From positions 1,979,589-2,043,588 of the forward strand of contig NC_020170.2 of assembly GCF_000224145.3 (NCBI RefSeq): a DNA stretch of 64,000 nt, read 5' to 3'. The notes beneath the pieces are model-generated. The model was not told where the DNA came from. It saw only the letters and a program-made list of their open reading frames with translations, and did not search any database. The stretch's first letter is position 1; each line of letters begins with the position of its first letter. Shown here piece by piece: positions 36,076 through 47,236 of the stretch. The position numbers were made by a program, and so were the translations under genes. This DNA comes from Ciona intestinalis. Lineage: Eukaryota > Chordata > Ascidiacea > Phlebobranchia > Cionidae.

Positions 36076-39000
36076 CTAAGACGTTAGCGTTGCAAGAAAC
36101 GACAAAGGCTTTGAATCCGCTTCTTCTTTTTTCTCTGACTGCACCCCTTTCAATTCATTATTAGAGCTTCCAAATATAGCTACAGGTCGTATAGGTGATG
36201 GGGTTGGAGTTGGAAGAGATAAGTCGATATGTGCAGGAGGTGTTGTTGGGGTCGGAGGTGTATGGGTTATAGTGGGAACAATTGGCTCATTTAAAGTTGG
36301 ACTGCTTGGTGTATTTTCTGCTTCCTCTGGCTCAACTGGTTTAGAGACTGGTTGTTCAGTAACTGGTTCGACTGGTGGTGCTTCTGGTTCAATTATTGGT
36401 TCAATCCGTTTTTCGATTACTGGTTCCACTGGGGCTTCAACTACTGGTTCATCAGCTGGTGGTTCAATAATGATCTCAGGTGGTTCGATCACTGGTTCAA
36501 TTACTGGTTCAATTGGTGTCTCAATTATTGGGTCAGAGGGTGCCTCTGGTTCATTAGGTGGTTCTGTAATCGGTTCTTCTGGTATCTCAACCACTGGCTC
36601 TGCTGGTGTCTGTGTCTCTACTGGGTCTGCTGGTGGTGTTTCAATTACTGGTTCTGCTGGTGGTGTTTCAACCAGTGGCTCTGCTGGTGTTTGTGTCTCT
36701 ACTGGTTCTGCTGGTGGTGGTTCAATTACTGGCTCGGGTGATGTTTCAATTACTGGAACCTCTGCTAGTTCCGGTGTCTTATTTTCAGTTACCTCAATTG
36801 GTTTCTCCGGTTCTTCTGTTGTTTCAATATTTTTCAACAAAGGGTCGTCCACCACCGGTTCCACCACGAAGCGATCAATCTTTTTTGGCGGCGCCAGCGT
36901 AGATTGCGTCACGATTGCGTCATCGCCAATTCCGGCTTTACCAGACGCATGCAGCCTCACACCGTACAAAGTTCCAGGATCTAGATTTTCAAATTTCTGC
37001 TCAGTTGACTTGTCCCCACACGCATTGACTTGGTACTCCTGGATGATGGCCGGAACAGCAATCTCAGTATCGTCTTCCGTCTTCAGTTTACTTAAAGTAA
37101 TAGTGACGTCATTGCAGTGGCCCTCCACCCCCCACCACATGACGTTGAAGGACTGTTGTGTGACGTCATCAATTGGAATATTGACATTCAACACTGCACC
37201 GGGTTCTAAAAAGTTTGAAATTTAGTTTAAGCAAGATAGTCGCAAATGGTGATATAGCATATTTGCATAGGTTGGGGTAAGATGGTCCATGTTTCCACTC
37301 TCTTATCGTCCCATTTGTTAGTAAACAAAAATATTTACAGAATTGTTTAATATCCTCACGACTATATTAACAAGCGTTTACAAAATATAGCCTGCCATCT
37401 TACCCTATATTATACATATTATTGTTTTTGTATTCTACAAACGGAAAGGTTTACAGTTTCTCTCTCTATTTAATTGTTGGGGTCTTCAATGTCGGTTATA
37501 TTGTTACAAAGTTTAAAACAATAATTTACTCGTATAAGCTTCAATGGTAGTCGGTTTCCCTCCAACGTTTCTTGCTCGTGGTGTAACTTCTACTTTGTAC
37601 AAAGAGCCTGGTACAAGTCTACCAAACACGTGACTTGTGCTGGTTACCACTTCCGAAAACGGAGTTTTATTTTCGGATTCTTCCAAACATTCGATTGTCA
37701 CTTTATATTCATCCGCCCCTGCGTCGGGTGCAGACCACCTGACGTCAATTTCACGCTTGGTTGCAGATTCAACTCGTAGATTTTCAACGCAGTTTGGTCC
37801 TAAAAGGATAATCATCATTATTGTGATTCATTCGTCGTCGTCTAGAGCAGCAACTCGCGTGTTAAATTGGTTTTGCGTGCGCTGCAAGCATGGTAGTTTA
37901 ATTTGTTACCACCGGGTTGCACAAATTGGCGTCAAATGTCTTGCCCACAGCCACACGCTCGCCGACTGTTACTGCAGCCTGGAGTTTATGTACAACGTTT
38001 TGTTCAACGTACAAGAAACCAGTACAAACAGTGTAAGAGCTAAAGCAACGTATGGTTACAGTGTTGCATCTATGACTAACTCGAACATTCGTTTACGTTA
38101 GCAACGAAATGTACAAGCTAATGAAAAAAATAGGTTTACATATAAGAAATAGTGAGTATGAACCTGTTGTGAACGAATTAGTTGTAACTTCGCTTTCCAG
38201 TTGATTACTTATGGCGAAGATACAGAAGGTATAAGATGTAGAGGGCCGAAGCTTTGTAAAGGTAAAATCTGCAGAATCGGCTGAAACGATAGCTTGCTTT
38301 TCTGGACTTCCTAAAAAGTCAAAAACGTATGAAAAGGTCCTGAGAGTTGCGCATGTATGAGAAACTATTGCTGGTAACTGTATGTTTCGTACCTTTACAC
38401 TTAGCTGTAAGTCGATAGTTTTCCACGCCCCCCAAACTCGGCTCCCATGAGCAGGTGATGGATTCCCATGTACTTACGTCACGCGGGAAGAAAAGGGAAG
38501 GGACGGTAGATGGTTCTGATTGGTTGAGGTAAGTTTTTAAATTTTCAAATACTACACTTATTTTCTATTCTATGTGGGTGAGGTGCCGCGGCGTGGCACG
38601 CCATGGTACTAGGTTTTGTAAAATCTGCAGTGTAATTTATTTTATCTTAAGTGTAGAATTGCAACTCCTAAACCGGCACGAGGTGTATAAAACGCAGCAC
38701 ACGTGTTATAGGATTGTGGTTGCCCCTCCACTTTTTATCCTATGAAAATCAATAATAACATTTATTTATGTTATATATTATAACATTTTTTTTACTTGTA
38801 GAAAATGTTCCACTGACAGTTGACGATTCCCTGCTATCTCTCAATGCTACCACTTGGATGCAGTAGAGACTTCCGGGTTGAAGATCATCGATGACGTAAT
38901 AAGGTTTATAAAGATCTTCAATATTACGCCCGTCGTCTTGCTTGTCCTCTCGCCTATTTGTAAGTGAGTGTATTTATTAATGTTAAAGCTGATTTACTTT

Positions 39001-42000
39001 TTCGCACAACGTAAATTATGTCACCACTATGAGAGCGTGTATCAAAATGAAAATAATTGCTGTAACTTAGTGGTAAGCTACAACTAGTAAGCGGACACGC
39101 TGTGTATAGAGTATAGTACGGTATAGGGGAAGATGGAACACCTTTTTATTGTATTTTCACGTCCCATTTGGTAGTAAACCAAGAACATTAAAAGAATTAT
39201 AAAACTGTATGCTTACAACTTCCGTAGACCATTGTTTGTTTTTAAAAATACGATCAGGATGTTTGGATACTAAAGGTGTTCAATCTTACTCCACAGTACT
39301 ATATATTAAGTATAAAGTGCTATATAAAAAGCATCCGTGTTATAACGTTGGTCATTGATCTGCCACTCAAGGCCAAAAATGGTATTACTCCAGGCGACCA
39401 TATATAATACCTGACACGAAGAGTGTATGAATCTATCCTTCCAGCTGCAGGAGGCCACTGTATGTGTTGACTTGTGCAAGTTTTTATTGTGTATTCAATA
39501 TCACCGCACATGCCAGGTTCTGAAGAAATGTTGACAGGTAGCATAGATTTATACATACTCATATAAGAATTGGGTGAAATATGAGACAGCTTTTAGTTAT
39601 ATTTTCTCGTCCCATTTGGTAGTAAACAAAGAACATTAAAAGAAATATAAGTTCTCATCCCCACGGCTTCTGTAGACCGTTATTAATTGTTTAAAACACG
39701 ATCAGGATATTCGGATATAATGTAATAAGGTTTCGTATATTCCCGCAACCTACCATAATATAAATATTTTAATAAGACGTCAAAACGTCGGTTAGCAAAT
39801 ACATGTACAAACAACTAAGTTATACAACGTGTCTGATTCAAATTAAGAGAAAATTTCAATTATATGAACAAAAAACGGCATTTTTTTATTAAACGGAAAA
39901 TTATTATCATCCTTAGTATAAGACAATGTATAAGTTCAGTTTAAGAAAAACCTGTAACAAAGCTTGCAATCGCTCTCTTGCTGCTTTTATTTTTCGCATT
40001 CGTGACGATTCCTACCGTGTAGGTTGTACCAGGAACCAAACCTGTAATAGTAAAAAGTTGTGGTTAAATATTTAAATTTTCCCGCAACAAGAAATTATCA
40101 GAATACAACAATTAGTTCTAAATTTAGAGCAATAAATTAAAACCCTTTTTTTAATTGTCCGTTACACAGAAGAGTGGGGTAATATGGGACGTTTTTAATA
40201 TATGTCTTTTCCAGTCCCATTTTATAGCAAGTAAAGGACAGTTACAGAAATAAGTAACCCTAGTCCGCGACTCTAAACTAGCGTTGTTAATTGTCCAAAA
40301 CACGATCAGAAAATGAGGAGGTTAGGTGCTAACAGTATCCCATCCTACGCCGCAATACAAAACATATAAGCATGAAAAACTCGTAAGCGGGCACGAGGTG
40401 TATAAAACAAAATATCTGCGTTGTTAACAACTATAACATTGCCCCTCCACGCGATAATAAACAGGTTACATTCATTTATATATTCACCAGTGAATTGATA
40501 CCGATTCCCTTTCACCCCTCTTGGCTGGGTATTTCCCTCGACCCCTTCTTTCGGTGAAAGATACAAGTCGTAGTCGTCGACGTCACCCGGGGAAGGAGCC
40601 CACGTGATCTGTACCTCGTCAGCTTTGACGTCACACGGTACAATGCCAGCTACTTCCAGTGGGACTGATGACGTTATAGATTTTTGTTAATTATAGGTAA
40701 AATGAATGGTTTAGTAATAGTTGATTTACAACTTTTTTTAACGTTTTATTTTAATGATATTTTTTGTATTTTAAGTTTTTCAATCTTATAAATAGAAAAT
40801 TCAACAAAGTACTAAAAGCTTTAGTCAAAAGCCTTAAATTTCTTTTTCTTGCAACGTCGTGAAACATTACTCCTTTTGAATAAGCTTCGGTGCCAATGAT
40901 AGGCCTAATAGCTGTGAAGCGGTGTCTTAATTAACCAATTGTAATTAATTAAAAAAAACCAATTACCTAGCAAATCATACTTACTATACGTAACGCTTAT
41001 AAATAAATAACACAAAGCATGCCTCATCTTTAAATACTAAACATTCAAAACGATCTAGTTCAAATATCCCAGATATTGAAAAAAACACTCGAACCTAAAC
41101 AAAACATTAAAATCCTAGTTACATAAATTTACATGGTATAAACACGAACCTGTGCATTCTGTAAACAGTTGAGGCCTACTGGATATATCATGGGCATGAC
41201 AAGTTACTTTACATTCGTACAATCTTCCAGCAGTTAAGCCGTTAAATGTGTTGTGAGTTCTCGTCAGTTTGTTTATTACGACAGGATTTTCTAAACACGA
41301 GTTTTGATTTTAACTTATTATTTGTCATTTGTAAATTATCTTGTAAGTTAACACTTTAAAAATGCATTGCACGTATGTTTAATTCTGTTCCCTTTAAAAA
41401 TAAACAATGTTTACAGAAATATATATATACCCATATCCTCAAGTCTCTAAAATTGTTATTTTTATTTTTCGTTAAAAACAAGATTCAATATGGGACAATA
41501 TGTGCTAAAAATATCCATCTTACCCCACAGTATACCATTCATATTTTTATACAATTTTACTTGTTCTGTTTTCGGTTTCAGACAATTCCAGGCTGTAGCT
41601 TTCCACAAAACCTTCCGGTTTCTTCCACTTGATTGACATTTCGTGGTGAGTGACGTCATGAAACGTGAGGTCACAGACGTGACGTGGTGCTGACGTATTA
41701 AGGAACAAGTTTAAACTGTAAGTGATACTGTAAATAATCTATTACAAAAACCTACCTGTTATCATTGAAATTGACGCAGCTTCGCTATGTACACCGTTAG
41801 TTACCGTTGACACCGTGACAGTATATTTCGTCCCGGGAACTAAACCTTTAAACAGATGGCTCGTTTTACGTAATCCAGTGACGTCAGTATCTGACGTCAC
41901 GTCGTCGGGTGGTGACAGCCTGCATGCGTAACTACTTCGTCTGCCCTTGGCGTGACTCCACTGTAGTTCGAACAAGTTGCTTTCTACTTTGCCAAACTTT

Positions 42001-43255
42001 AAATCCCTTGGTGGGTGGGGTTCTATAAAGAACAAAAATCGCTTTAACCAACTGTCACTATAACTGATAGAGTATTGTTTCAAATAAGAATAATATATAG
42101 ACACACAAACCTTTGTATATAGTAGGGTGGGAGAAGATAAAACACCTTTTCATTCTGTTCTCCTGTCCCATTTGGTAGTAAACATTAAGCATTCAATGAA
42201 ATATAAAACCGTATATATCCCCACGACTCTCATATAGTTAATACCATAGAGTCATAAACCGTCTTCCCCAACCCTCCTATATTAAACACAAACGGTATAG
42301 TTTATTACTTTAGTTATATAGTAGGATGGGGGAAGTTGGGCACCTTTAGCACATAATATTCAAATAGCCTGATCATTTTTTAAATATTAACAACGGTCTA
42401 TGGGAGTCGTGAGGATATAGTTTTATAATTATTTGAATGTTCTTCGTTCACTACTAAAAGGGACGAGAAAATAGAGTCAAAATGTGTCCCATCTTCCCTC
42501 ACTCTACTATATATTTAAACGTATTACTTGTAGCAACGTGAGCGTTGGTTGTACAGCCAAGCTGACCGTCTTCAACTTGTGGAACTACATCCACAGTGTA
42601 ACTTGTACCACCTTTTAGTTTTGTGAATGTATAGCTCGTACTGGCATGACCTTTTATCTAAAGAAATGCATTGCAGAAAATTAGATATAGTAGGTAGGGG
42701 TAAAATGGACCATGTTTTCAATTTATTTTATTCTTATATGCTATAGTAAACAAAGAATATTTACAGATTTGTATAACTGCATTTATACGACAGTAAAAGA
42801 GCGTTGTTTATCGTTAAAACACGATTAGTAAACTAGGTATATTACGTGCTAATGTAATCCTATATTCCCCCACACTAATTCTTATATTTTTAATACGTTA
42901 GCAAAACACTACCATAGTTTTGGATTTTATCTTTTCTGGCGGAAAAATTCGAAGCTGGTACGTCACTTCTTTGCCTTGCATGTTAGTAGGCGGTGACCAC
43001 GTGACTTGGAATGAATTAGTCGTGACGTCATCGAATGTGATGTCACGCACTCGAATTTCTAAAATACATTGTGTTAATACGTCACAATAGCATTTAAAAT
43101 TACGCCACGTCGTTGATTACGTCACGTTTTTGTTACGTCATACCTTCGTCATCAATTTCCGTCTCCAATGAGTTCAGAGAGCTAACTGATGACGTCGAAA
43201 CGAAGGAACGAGCTGTTCGTATCCGACGTGGTGGCTTACTGGGTGCACTTCCCAT
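36076..43255 (-). CDS. Eight-domain fibronectin type III protein with Pro/Glu/Val-rich tail
   Basis: Fourteen exons (minus strand): 43255-43144, 43058-42913, 42657-42528, 42022-41756, 41689-41561, 41290-41150, 40664-40488, 40041-39952, 39519-39411, 38953-38796, 38515-38393, 38310-38164, 37799-37530 and 37205-36076. They total 3129 bases, exactly 1043 codons, which supports the model. Each FN3 domain shows the late Tyr motif (GLVPGTKYTVTV, GLVPGTTYTVGI, RLVPGSLYKVEV, NLDPGTLYGVRL). Most domains are split by one intron; exons 4 and 13 each carry a whole domain and exon 14 holds the eighth. A tail of about 250 residues follows, built from EPVIETPPAEP-like repeats and ending SFLATLTS. There is no signal peptide or membrane helix; the start MGSAPSKPPRR fits an N-myristoylation consensus, so the protein may be cytoplasmic and membrane-tethered. 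I do not recognise the orthologue; titin- or fibronectin-like FN3 arrays are the structural relatives. Confidence 0.85.
36140..36810 (-). repeat. Coding minisatellite of the FN3 gene (Pro/Glu/Val tail)
   Basis: Imperfect repeats of a TCAATTACTGGTTCTGCTGG-like unit, read on the minus strand as PAEPVIE and TPAEPVVET. Units of 9, 12 and 15 residues alternate. The pattern makes long spurious frames on the plus strand rich in Gly/Ser or Trp/Phe. Confidence 0.85.
37263..37412. mobile_element. MITE, GGGGTAAGATGG subfamily, FN3 intron 13
   Basis: GCATAGGTTGGGGTAAGATG at one end and CTGCCATCTTACCCTATATT at the other, with the GTTAGTAAACAAAAATATTT block between. Shortened interior. Confidence 0.65.
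38560..38740 (+). mobile_element. Composite SINE-like repeat fragment in FN3 intron 10
   Basis: TCTATGTGGGTGAGGTGCC, GGCGTGGCACGCCATGG, then CCGGCACGAGGTGTATAAAA, CGTGTTATAGGATTGTGG and CCCCTCCACTTTTTATCC. Confidence 0.55.
39112..39306. mobile_element. MITE in FN3 intron 9
   Basis: TACGGTATAGGGGAAGATGG at the left and CAATCTTACTCCACAGTACT at the right with the shared interior. Confidence 0.65.
39560..39773. mobile_element. MITE in FN3 intron 8
   Basis: Diverged ends (AAGAATTGGGTGAAATATGA and CCCGCAACCTACCATAATAT) but a well-kept interior, including TCTCGTCCCATTTGGTAGTA and TTGTTTAAAACACGATCAGG. Confidence 0.65.
40168..40362. mobile_element. MITE in FN3 intron 7
   Basis: AGAGTGGGGTAATATGGGAC at the left and TATCCCATCCTACGCCGCAA at the right. 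Directly followed by a SINE-like fragment. Confidence 0.65.
40370..40478 (+). mobile_element. SINE-like repeat fragment in FN3 intron 7
   Basis: CTCGTAAGCGGGCACGAGGT, GTATAAAACAAAATATCTGC, TTGTTAACAACTATAACATT and CCCCTCCACGCGATAATAAA: the reverse orientation of the 30740-30855 unit. Confidence 0.55.
41400..41534. mobile_element. Truncated MITE, FN3 intron 5
   Basis: Only the right two thirds remain: AAACAATGTTTACAGAAATA, CCATATCCTCAAGTCTC, AACAAGATTCAATATGGGAC and CATCTTACCCCACAGTATA. Confidence 0.5.
42114..42290. mobile_element. MITE in FN3 intron 3, first of a pair
   Basis: Starts TATAGTAGGGTGGGAGAAGA and ends CGTCTTCCCCAACCCTCCTA; shortened interior with a duplicated CTCATATAGTTAATACCATA region. 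Confidence 0.72.
42315..42514. mobile_element. MITE in FN3 intron 3, second of a pair
   Basis: Starts TATATAGTAGGATGGGGGAA and ends CCATCTTCCCTCACTCTACT. The interior orientation is opposite to the preceding copy (GTCTATGGGAGTCGTGAGGA). Confidence 0.78.
42686..42888. mobile_element. MITE in FN3 intron 2
   Basis: ATATAGTAGGTAGGGGTAAA at the left and CTATATTCCCCCACACTAAT at the right. It fills nearly the whole intron between exons 2 and 3. Confidence 0.68.
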
Positions 43256-44085
43256 TCCTAACTTAAACAACACCCTAAAACAAAATACGATCTTTAAAAC
43301 ATTCTATTTGTATAAACAGAAATGACCTTTAAAATTTCTATAAACCTATACCTCACCCCAAAATACCATTTCTGACTTTCTAAATCTAAGCTACACCCTG
43401 AAAAAACACAGGGTTTGCAAAATTCAATTTCTAACCTTGTAAATTCAAAATACACCCGAAAACCGAAACGAATTGTCAAAATTTGATTCTATTCTGCACA
43501 ACTACTAAAACGAACGCCCTTATAAACTGTAGACATTCTATATAGTTGTCCAGGTGTTTATGAAACAGCATTTAAATGTCACACGACCACGATTAAACGT
43601 CAAACTATTGTGTATGTGGCTTTTAATTCAGCAGAGGTCAGAGCTTCATAACATTGTATTGAATCAAGAATACCAAGCTATTAAATTTCTTGTCCGTTCA
43701 TTGTTTTAATGCTGCGGACACGTTTCTTTAGTTTAGTGAATACCGAAGACAAGACATTTATAGTTTTCTATTAAATATTAGTTTAGGTTTAAATTATATA
43801 CAAAATATATTTAAAATAACGCATGAGCCAACAAAACTGAGTCGATTATAAGAATAGGTCTATACACGTAAATAACACGAAACAATATTGTACGCTTTAA
43901 AAATCAAGCTTAAACATTCTTTTTCTTGCTCCACATTATAGTTTTTAATAGTTACCTACAATATAATATTAACTGCGACGTTACGTCATTAACTGTGACG
44001 TCACACTTATATTGCCTACTGTAAAGTATAAAACATCAAAATTGTTTCAAAATTTGAAAAAAATGATATCGACCACTTCAGAGAA

Positions 44086-44278
44086 GAATATAGTAGAGTG
44101 GGGGAAAATGGGACACCTTTTCGTTTAGTTTTCTCCTTTTTTTGGTAGTAAACAAAGAACATTTAAAACCGTTTCTTCACGACTTCCACAGACCGTTGTT
44201 AATTGTTTAAAACACGATTAGGCTATTTGGGTATTATGTGTCGAAGGTGTCCCATCTTCCCCCACTCTACTATATAAA
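44086..44278. mobile_element. MITE, TA-flanked, GGTGGGGGAAGATGGG family
   Basis: TATAGTAGAGTGGGGGAAAA at the left and CATCTTCCCCCACTCTACTA at the right; near-perfect inverted ends. Confidence 0.85.
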
Positions 44279-44719
44279 ACTTTAATTAGAGTTGTAACAA
44301 ATTACTACGAGGGTACTTTAAATTTAGGAATCTGAAATATCATGTGTGAATTACAGTACCCTATCATGAGAAAAAGAGTTACATCGGTAGTGGCCTAACT
44401 CGTATAAAGCAATACAACGATTTTAACAGTTATTTCCTGCATAAAAGAGCTATGTTATATTGTGTGCTATATACTTTTATTTAATATAGTAGCTGCTGTT
44501 TTTTTATATGTTGTAACTTGTGTTTAGATTTTGAACGGAAATACAGACCTGAAAAAAATTGATAAGCAATATGTCGTCAGCCCCTCACTCCGATGCTACA
44601 ATTGGGTGCGTTCTGGTGATATCAACGCTACTATTGCTAAACTTTTGGTAAGTAGGAATAATATGAATGCATGTGGTCCGGCGCCGTTGCATAGTGATTA
44701 CCTGCATTTCATTCTCCCG

Positions 44720-46500
44720 CGTTTTAACTTGTTAATCCTTCCTGTACAGAACCTGTTAAAACAAAAGTGTTTCCCGTTTATAATAGAGTGGGACGTGTGT
44801 ACAGATCAAAACATTGCACATATTTTCTGTTTAAAGGTTTTGTTAATCTGCTGCTTGCTGCTAAGTTTCGGTCAGACAATATTTCTTTAATTTAAGATCA
44901 AGCGGTTTCAATGTTTTGAAAATTCACGCAACTTTATTTGGAAAACGTATTATGACGTCAGTGACTCGTGCGTCAGGTATTAAAGGGGAATTCCCCGGTT
45001 GCGTTGCAGCTTTACTAGGAGTGACGTCACGCAGAGAAGTAACGTCATTGTTTGTTCGAACTTTGCAGGAGATGTATAAACTACGGAGATAAGACATTGC
45101 GTTTACCTTTTACGACAGTTGAACTAAAATAACATTTTAAAATGACAAATTTTCGAATCAACCAAATAAAATTAAAAAAAAACAAGAATGAATTGAAATA
45201 TCGTTTCTTATTTTCCAATAATCAACTTTAAACGTTTTACCGAAATGAGTTAATTTACTTCAGTGGTTTACAAAATACCACAATACCTAGGTTAAGCATT
45301 TATGACAAATCATATACAAACTTTTATCTATAGTACCATACATGAAATATGTGGGCTATGATAAACCATACGTTTCCTTAAATTAGTCGGATAGCACGCT
45401 GGTTCAGTAAATCCAGAAGCCATAGTAAACCAAGCCCTGTTCCAACCTTGGTCTGGATACCTTGGTCGCTGCTTACCTCTTTGAAAAATTCCGACCGGTC
45501 GGAAACGGACGCGGTTGTATCCGATCTAAGCCGATCTCACTCTCACTCAATTGAACAGGGAACTCAGCAGACGAGTCTGTTTGTCCTCCACGACCCGGAA
45601 AAGCAAAAATAAAGAAGGTTGGCATATATAAACCTCGCTAGCAAACCAAACGTCACTTACTTTCAAATCAATCAACACACGATGACGTCATTACAGTACG
45701 AACAAGTTTCTCGAACCTTCTCAACCAACAAGGTACGTCATCATTTTATAGAATTTAAATATCGTCGCAAATCTTCTTGGTGTGTTACATGAATGTTTCG
45801 TTTCAGGTGAACTCGCGAAAACGTCGATCTGATGACGTCACAATAAGCGTCGCAAAGAAACGTCGTTCGAATTCTGCTGGGAAAGAACGCGATCGACTTC
45901 ATGTATTTAACCCAGCACTAGAGACGCTACAGAGCGTAATACCTGTTCGTTTAACAGAGCAGAGAAAACTCCACAAGAAACAAACACTCCAGGTGATTAT
46001 TTTGTTGGCAACACTGTTTATCTGGCAACACTTCTTACCCGATCTAACATAATGCTAACGATGCAGTTGGCGATCCGTTACATCAATTTCCTCCGTGGCT
46101 GTTTGGATGGTACACGAGATTGGAAGGAAAGAAACAGATTTTGGTGTCGAACTCAGGATGAGATGGTCATCGACGCTATCGATCAAGCCGCTGCTGGACA
46201 TAACGTTCATTGTGATGTGACGTCACCACAGATGACGTCACCAGAAAGTGAGTCACCTCCACCACCATCAGGATCTTATACACAGATCAACTACGAAACA
46301 GTTCAGCCTTTCATTATGGATCACAATCAGGATTGTTCACCTCAGTTACGTCACTGGAACGAAGAAAGCCCGTGTTGTGACGTCACATATCCCTTGGAAA
46401 CAACGTCAATTCAAAATCTACAAAACTATGACCAACTCTATTCTCAATACGACCCAACTACGTCATTCCTGACGTCATACTTCCAACACAACAGTATTCC
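44720..46500 (+). repeat. Left arm of the bHLH inverted repeat
   Basis: This stretch is repeated in reverse complement at about 48240-50020. Identity is patchy: near-identical at 44940-45115, 45380-45732 and about 45950-46480, and poor in the AT-rich block 45120-45380. The outer end begins around CCTGTACAGAACCTGTTAAA, matched by GTTTTAACAGGTTCTATATA on the other side. Confidence 0.92.
44985..45680 (+). promoter_or_regulatory. Promoter of bHLH gene 1: Rel/NF-kB-like palindrome, CRE palindromes, TATA box
   Basis: GGGGAATTCCCC (44985-44996) is a perfect NF-kB/Rel-type palindrome. TGACGTCA or near-CRE octamers flank it (near 44954 and 45023). TTCCGACCGGTCGGAA (around 45489) is a 16-base perfect palindrome. 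TATATAAA lies at 45625-45632, 50 bases upstream of the ATG. All are kept in the opposite copy (one mismatch in the 16-base palindrome), which makes them good candidates for function, though recent conversion could also keep them alike. Confidence 0.6.
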
Positions 46501-46750
46501 TCAAGATGACGTAATGAAATCAAACATTGCGAACTTACCAGTACTTGACCCACATAACTTAATAGAAAACCCATCTTCAAATTACGACATACCCAATAAC
46601 TGTAATGGAAACCCACCCTTAAATAAGCTCGACTGTGCACAGCAGACTGTAGCGAGCTCAACTTTATTTGCGGACCTCGAAGAAATTTTGTCTTCACCAG
46701 AAAACAATTGTTATCTTCCTGAAAGTCCTGAGAGCGGTTATTACTCGTAG
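45682..46750 (+). CDS. bHLH transcription factor, copy 1 of inverted pair
   Basis: Three exons, 45682-45732, 45807-45992 and 46067-46750 (introns of 74 bases each), give 306 residues. Residues 20-38 are a basic, nuclear-localisation-like stretch (NSRKRRSDDV, AKKRRS). The bHLH runs from about 42 to 90: basic part GKERDRLHVFN, helix 1 ALETLQSVIP, loop RLTEQRKLHKKQ, helix 2 TLQLAIRYINFL. The pattern resembles group A factors such as Fer/Ptf1 and Tal, so E-box binding with a class I partner is expected. A block after the helix (RDWKERNRFWC, then IDAIDQAA) is shared by all three genes here. The tail is rich in Ser, Pro and Asn and ends SPESPESGYYS-like. AATAAA occurs near 46769. It may be one of the tunicate-specific bHLH genes; I cannot name it with certainty. 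Confidence 0.9.
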
Positions 46751-47037
46751 TCGTGTTTGTTCGTGTTGTAAATAAATTTAATTTAATACTGCAGTTAACT
46801 GTTCGTGTAAGACAGAGTTGAAAAATATTGAATAAATTAAATAGGCAGTTAACGTTACAAGAAGTTTAAAACATTAAATAGTGTATAAAATTGCTCTACT
46901 ATTATATCCACACCTTACACCACGGAAAAATCTGTGCGATTCGGAAAGTATGCTCTTCTTGATTTTACAAAAAGATCAGAAATTTGTCAGGAAATTTTTA
47001 CATATTATGTAGAAAGTCGTTTGTAAAAATACAAATA

Positions 47038-47236
47038 TATTTGGGTGGGGGAGGATGGGACACTGTTTGATTAGATTTTCTCGGCCAATTTGGTAGAAGA
47101 CAATAAAAAAATTAAAGAGGTATAAAACTACATCCTCCCGACTCCAATAGGCCATTGTTAATTGTTTAAAACACGATCAGGTTATTTAAATATTATGCGC
47201 TCAAGGTGTCCCGTCTTCTCCCACCCTACTACATAA
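47038..47236. mobile_element. MITE in the bHLH spacer
   Basis: TTGGGTGGGGGAGGATGGGA at the left and GTCTTCTCCCACCCTACTAC at the right, with the standard interior. It is absent from the corresponding place on the other side of the palindrome. Confidence 0.78.

Larger units (their letters stand above)
43256..45681. other. Spacer between the FN3 and first bHLH genes
   Basis: Head-to-head promoter region. 43256-44090 is AT-rich without recognisable content; a MITE lies at 44086-44278; 44720-45681 is the outer arm of the large inverted repeat and includes the bHLH promoter. A TTTTAG acceptor just upstream of 43255 suggests a leader exon or spliced leader for the FN3 gene. Confidence 0.5.

Noticed and set aside
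36272-37225. A 317-residue plus-strand frame rich in Gly-Ser-Thr, and a Trp/Phe-rich frame beside it
   Set aside because: Both are shadows of the EPV repeat coding on the minus strand; the FN3 domain and 14-exon phase agreement fix the true strand.
46248-46472. Second frame starting MSHLHHHQD inside bHLH exon 3 (also 48483-48019)
   Set aside because: In copy 1 it is an out-of-frame overlap; in copy 2 only the part after the extra base matches real coding sequence.
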